The notes under the pieces are model-generated. The model searched no databases, was not told the DNA's origin, and was given only the letters and a program-made list of their open reading frames with translations. Position numbers and translations under genes: made by a program. From Reticulitermes speratus (Eukaryota > Arthropoda > Insecta > Blattodea > Rhinotermitidae): DNA of 64,000 nt. Shown here one piece after another: positions 59,332-64,000 of the stretch (position 1 is the stretch's first letter; every line of letters starts with the position of its first letter). Where the stretch lies: assembly GCA_021186555.1 (NCBI GenBank), contig JAJKFL010000013.1, positions 34,748,743 to 34,812,742 of the forward strand, read 5' to 3'.

Positions 59332-59440
59332 GGTACGCGGTGGCGTAGTTGGTTGAGGAACTGCGCTACAAGCCGGAAGGTCGCGGGTTGAATTTCCGAT
59401 GGGGTCACTGGGATTTTTCCCAGTATCCGATGTTTGTTTT
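59332..59440 (+). mobile_element. SINE, family A, truncated
   Basis: Head GCGGTGGCGTAGTTGGTTGA and GGTCGCGGGTTGAATTTCC, then breaks off after GGGATTTTTCCC. Confidence 0.75.
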
Positions 59441-61260
59441 TCCTCACTGTATAGGACTTTCATATTTCTGACCTGTCGAGTTCCAGGCGCTTTTATTCTC
59501 GGAACGCCAGCGACCAATATCACGTACAGGCTTGTACACATTATGTAATGGGCTATCGACTTTTATCGCTAGGAAGCCACATAAACTACTGTTCTGTAAC
59601 AATGGGAAGATATGCAGCTTATCAGACTATCGTCGATCGACCCTGAATGAGAAAGAAAAAGAGGAAGAAGAAACTAAGAAGGAAAGAAAGGAAATTTTGG
59701 AGCAGGTTCTTATGAGACAGTATTATCACAGGGAGGCAGAACATTTTACGGCTGTAAGTGTTCCCACACAGTGCCCGCTGGTCCTCCTGGGAGAGGTATT
59801 TTGGAGGTAAGATAAGCTTTGGGAAGAGAGGAAGTTGATGAAGTGGACCGCATTGTGTAAGAAAAGAGGGAAGAAGTTGAGCGGTTGCTGTATTAGTTGT
59901 GGATTAATCCTTTAAAATTCCACTTCATACACCTCACAGAAAACAAGCTGTGTCTGCACTGAAAGTATGCTCTTTAGCGAAATATCACTAGTCATTCAGA
60001 AAATCAAATGAAATGTAAGTACAGTATGTGGGCAAAATACCTATTCTTAATATTAGAGCAGATAGTACACGCGTTAACCACTTTGCTTTAATGGGTTAAT
60101 GTTAATTAAAAGTTAAGCTGAAGTAAATTTCATGAATATCGCTGGCCATTGTGAGAAATCAACTTGTCTAAGGGGAGCAGGCGGTAGTAATTTACAAGTT
60201 TTGAATATGTGTGTAGAAAGACAAATACGGTTAGTTTTATTAGCAGCATTTAAATGCACTTTACACAAAGTAAATCAGAAACTTATATTTGTCAGGTGTG
60301 ACGCCGAGAGGCGCTATGTCAGTGTGAATGCACTGCGGTGGTTTTGACATTGAGAGTGTCCCTGTCGGGCGGCCTTGCACCTCAAGAGGTTCCGACAGAT
60401 TGGGCAGGTCAACGACCAGTCTCACCTAGTTCGTACTGAAGAAAATCATGCGACAGACCGGGTATGACCTTTTTATATTCTGGATCTGCCTATAGTTCGA
60501 GCCTTGCCATATTCAGGATGTTAGTTGCAGGCTTCTTACCGTGGAAGCCAGGTTCATTCCTAGGAGAGTGGCAGAGGGACAGGTTTCTATTCCAATACTT
60601 CGGTTTTCCCCTGTCTGCGTCATTGTATGGATGCTCCACAATAATTCATGTATTACCACGGCGATGGAGAGTGGGTCGATTGGAGGCCGCAGTCTTCCAG
60701 GGATTTAGTATCACCTTACCGCAAGAGAATAAAAAAGTATCTCTTTCAAGTTTGGGCCCTAAATAAGGTATAATGATTTTAGTTCGAGTTTGTCTTATTC
60801 CTTCTGGACAGCGTTTAGTCTGCCCTCGTAATCTGTGCTGTTTATGTAGTTAAAAATAACCAAATAAGTAAATAGAGTCACATGAGATACTTGCTATAAC
60901 CTTCATCGGTAGCCGCTTTCCAAAAAATGTCTGCAAAATCTCTGTATTAATTTAATTTCTCATAAGTGCAAATTCCATTAATAATAATAATAATAAATCA
61001 ATTCAAGTCAGTTTATTTCGTGCAGGCTTAACAGCGCGGAGCCATTTAAAGAACCAACACCAATGCATAAATGTACAAGTATACATGTACGGTACAGTTA
61101 AACAAGGGGACAATAATAAGAAGGTAAGTGGGAGTATAATAATAATAATAATAATAAACACCTCCCGTCTACATCGAATTATATTGACACAGATATTAAT
61201 TACGCATCTGTCAACTTACATGATCCTCTACCACAAGAGAATGAAAACATCAGAAGGACG
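59440..61260. other. Non-coding stretch
   Basis: (AAT)n near 60981 and 61139. A purine-rich run at 59640-59710 makes a Lys/Glu-rich ORF. No gene recognised. Confidence 0.5.
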
Positions 61261-62040
61261 CAAGAAAGAATAACAATGTGGAAGAGCAAACCCCTGCACG
61301 GAAGACACGTCTATGAACTTGAAACAGCAGGTGTCAATAACATAGCATCGAAAGCGGGGCTAAAGGCTGGCAAACTCTTTCCAGAAACTAGTGGATTTAT
61401 GATAGCTATCCAGGATCAGGTCATTAGTACCAGTAATTATAAGAAATAGATTTTGAAGAATCCGAACACTACTAACGATATCTGCAGAAAATGCTAGAGT
61501 AATTAGAAACCATTCAACATATGACCGGTGCATGTCGTGATTATACCCATCGTCACAATCAAGTAGCCAACGTTTTCCATCAAGAATTGGCTATCGAAAG
61601 TTGACTGTCAAAGGGACCACCAATGCCGTATTGTAAATAGGAGCCACAATCCGTGTTAGAGAAATCCAATTACAAGTTATAATATGACAGGCCCATAATA
61701 ACTGAACTCTCCATAACAATAGACCGGACATAGTTATACTGGACAAAACCATCAAAGAAACGTACTTAATAGATGTAGCAATTTCCAACAGTCACAACCT
61801 TCACAGCACCAACACTGAGAAGCTCCAGAAGTATACAGGTTGAAAGAAGAGCTAATAAGAATGTGGCAACTGAAAGGCCTATATAATATCAATAGTACTA
61901 TCCACAACGGGTATTATCCCAAACAAATTACACGATAAAACTGTTTAATCTTCGCCCTGGTCTATATATTCTAATGCCGAAAGCAGTAATATTTAACACA
62001 TGCCGTATAGTCAGAAAGTTTTTGGCAGAACAGTGAGTAA
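61260..62040 (+). mobile_element. LINE C-terminal fragment with zinc-knuckle remnant
   Basis: Reads WKSKPLHGRHVYELETAGVN, then GFMIAIQDQVISTSNY, CRKC remnant, YTHRHNQVA-like phrase and, after shifts, LFNLRPGLYILMPKAVIFNT. This is the C-terminal part of a non-LTR retrotransposon ORF. Several stops; dead. Related to the fragment at 19735. Confidence 0.75.
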
Positions 62041-62099
62041 GAAGTGCTTGATCAGTGAGACCGTACTCTTTTGAGAATCAGGTAAACTGTGTGAAGTAA

Positions 62100-63200
62100 G
62101 TGGATGATAATAATAATGATGATAATAATAATAACAAGAATAATAATGCAGGAACTCCTCTCCATGACGCAGAATCAAAGCCTCTGCCTAAGCAGTTCTA
62201 CAAAATTCTGATGATGGAAGTTTTGTGTTTGTGTTCCAAAGTTTCGGAAGAAAGGCCTTTCTACATCTTCAAGTTGTAACAGGGAATAATAGAGGTAATG
62301 AGCCGGAATTGTTACACTATAGATATTGTTGCTTCCTCATGTGATCTGCCCAATCGAGGGAGTTAGAAGGTTGTTTAACTGCAGAACTTTTAGTGATGAA
62401 TGAAAAGAGAGGATAATTAACAATACTGAAGGCACAATTCGAGTAGGAACCACTTGAGTGACCTCTTTCTGCTAGAAGATCGATTGACGTAATAATTTGA
62501 GAAATTTAATATGTACATACGTAAATTGCAATTGTCTACACTCGAGTGGAGAGAGCAGCATAGTCACGGATCTTCCTCTTTTTCTGTCAAACAGCTGTTG
62601 CTGTTGGCTCTAAATTAACCTGGATTTTCCTCGGATCCGGCAAATTGTTTCCTGTCCCGACACACCGATTATGAAGCCAAGTCGCGCTATCATTTCTTTA
62701 ATAGCCAGCTGTAGTTTTTGGATCAGCAGTTGGTGTGAATGAGAAAGGGTGGAGGAAGTGGCCGAAGACTCCCGTTTCTCCATAACTTCTAGTAATCCGT
62801 ATCATCATTTCCAAGACAATGTTACAAGGTTTGTTGCCATAATGTATTCTGCCGCTAACACATGTATTTGCCTTTTCACATCATCTCGTTTTTGTTGAAA
62901 AACACGTTTCGAAACCTGGCTCTGCTGCCGCCATCAGGTAATATAAAGACATTTTGAAACCTAATCTTTTGGTCCCAATGGAAGGAACGATTCTCCGTCA
63001 AGGAATAGAATTATAGCCATTTTGTACATTATGCCAGCACAAGTACCTATTCTTCTGCCCGGATATGGCTGCTTTCCTAGCCAAATCAGAATACACAGTA
63101 GCTGTAATGTAAAGAATTTACTCCTATAAATAAAACCTATTAGGAATGAGGATTCGAGTCGCGTCCAAAAACTTTACCGCAACAATTTCACATAGCTTTA
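62100..63200. other. Non-coding stretch
   Basis: ATA/ATG microsatellite at 62106-62146. A worn relative of the hammerhead-like core lies near 62905-62940 (minus strand, CTGATGG then GAAACG). Confidence 0.45.
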
Positions 63201-63211
63201 ACATCCGTGGC

Positions 63212-63491
63212 GGGCCGGGATAGCGTAGTCAGTATAGTGACTGGCTACGGGCTGGATGGTCCGGGGATCAAATCCCGTTGGGGACCAAATTTTTCGCATC
63301 CGTCTAGACCGATCCTAGGGCCCACCCAGCCTCCTACACAATGGATACCGGGTCTTTCTCGGGGCTAAAGCGGCCCGGGCGCGGCGTTAACTCACCCCCA
63401 TCTACGCCGAGGTTAATGAAAGGTAGAGCTGTACTTTTACTCCCCTCTAGGCCTTCGTGGCTGTTCTAGGGTGAAGTTTACCTTTACCTTT
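63212..63491 (+). mobile_element. tRNA-headed SINE, family B, with imperfect 14-bp target duplication
   Basis: Head CCGGGATAGCGTAGTCAGTA, box B-like GGGGATCAAATCCC, body with CTAGGGCCCACCCAGC, ending GTTTACCTTTACC. Flanked by TTAACA(T/C)CCGTGGC at 63198-63211 and 63492-63505, one mismatch. Confidence 0.83.
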
Positions 63492-63509
63492 TTAACACCC
63501 GTGGCTGCA

Positions 63510-64000
63510 GTATATTGTTGGTAAAAATACGAAGGAAATTTTCTGTTGTGTGTTAGGTCCGCACCAGGAAGCACAAATCAGAAACGAACCCAGGAATGTG
63601 CTTTATATTGACACGACATGTAATACAAATTACCAGTGCCTCATGTGTCACATACGGCACATACCTTAGGGAAAGGTTCCGGGATGTCCATCTTTTCTTC
63701 GCCAAACTGCTAGCTTGAAGTCGTATCCAGAAGATCCTACGATCGGCCATCTCGACACAGGATTTTCGTGGTTTTCCTCTATCTTCAAGCAAATACGAAG
63801 ATGGTTCTGAAGTTCAAGTTGCTGTGCATCCTCGTCATGCAACCTTCCAAATTTAAAATCTTCAAGATTAATTCCCTTCCTGCGAATACAGTACCGCAAA
63901 ATTATATCTCCGAATTATGCCCTTCAGCAGTAATCAGTAAATAAAAATTCCACGGTCCTTATTTCAAGTCACTATTTCGCACCATTATAACACCTTAATT
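63510..64000. other. Non-coding stretch at the right edge
   Basis: Two overlapping minus-strand ORFs (63553-63899) contain phrases such as NHENPVSRWPIVGSSGYDF that look like translated repeat DNA. I cannot assign a family. Confidence 0.4.

Larger units (their letters stand above)
1..64000. other. Palindromic foldback repeat family, about 18 copies
   Basis: A family recurs about every 3-4 kb. The left half carries a GATGTGACACCGTGTAGTCTG-like phrase, the centre ATGATGGAGGCAGCAGG...CCTC, and the right half the inverse CAGACTACACGGTGTCACATC followed by CCAGAAG. Copies by eye: 65-185, 260-460, 2915-3065, 14335-14515, 16790-16925, 17845-17960, 33160-33365, 35165-35345, 35500-35690, 36050-36125, 37835-37960, 38040-38165, 41550-41765, 43320-43430, 43975-44045, 46990-47185, 48440-48545, 48975-49165. 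No coding capacity. Probably a non-autonomous inverted-repeat element; I do not recognise a named family. Confidence 0.65.

Noticed and set aside
1-64000. CRISPR array or bacterial operon
   Set aside because: No regular spacer-repeat array, no dense gene order; splice sites and SINEs show an animal genome.

Overview
The window looks like nuclear DNA of an insect with a large, repeat-rich genome, most likely a cockroach, termite or another polyneopteran (inference from the repeat types: tRNA-headed SINEs, LINE 3' ends finishing in trinucleotide microsatellites, poly-C tracts, multi-kb introns). I see no bacterial, organellar or viral gene block. Only one protein-coding gene can be supported, on the + strand between about 28.3 and 45.3 kb. 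Almost all other open reading frames are shadows or fragments of mobile elements.

The gene is a Dok-7-like adaptor. Eleven exons (28285-28386, 28810-28938, 29144-29294, 29889-30281, 31919-32057, 34174-34998, 36315-36781, 39541-41143, 41843-41989, 44501-44586, 45108-45278) join with GT-AG borders and matching codon phases at every junction. They encode most of a PH domain (exons 1-2), an IRS-type PTB domain (exons 3-4) and a tail of more than 1,000 residues rich in Ser/Pro and tyrosine motifs: YDVP/YDTP for Crk/Abl-type SH2, YxN for Grb2-type, YLPM/YLMM for PI3-kinase p85-type. The exon(s) with the start codon and first PH strands were not found and are probably left of the window. The 1.6-kb exon 8 carries one apparent frame break at about 39666-39674, at a TACC tandem repeat. 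It is the only lesion and may be an assembly or allelic indel.

Region 1-28.28 kb is non-coding and CpG-rich. It holds SINE copies with clear target-site duplications, LINE 3' fragments, a hAT-like MITE family, palindromic foldback repeats and several terminal-inverted-repeat elements with a hammerhead-ribozyme-like core. Region 31-54.7 kb is strongly CpG-poor (hand count: 4 CpG in 46321-46920 against 33 in 7741-8340). It covers exons 5-11 and continues 9.4 kb past the stop codon, which suggests a germline-methylated transcription unit longer than the coding part. From about 54.7 kb to the end CpG returns, with more SINEs, a LINE fragment and a possible promoter/5' exon near 55.9-56.2 kb.

The most unusual repeated signal is the core CTGANGA-hairpin-GAAA. 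It sits in at least six inverted-repeat elements with otherwise unrelated flanks. In three of them stems I, II and III can all be drawn, as in the minimal type I hammerheads known from Penelope-like elements.
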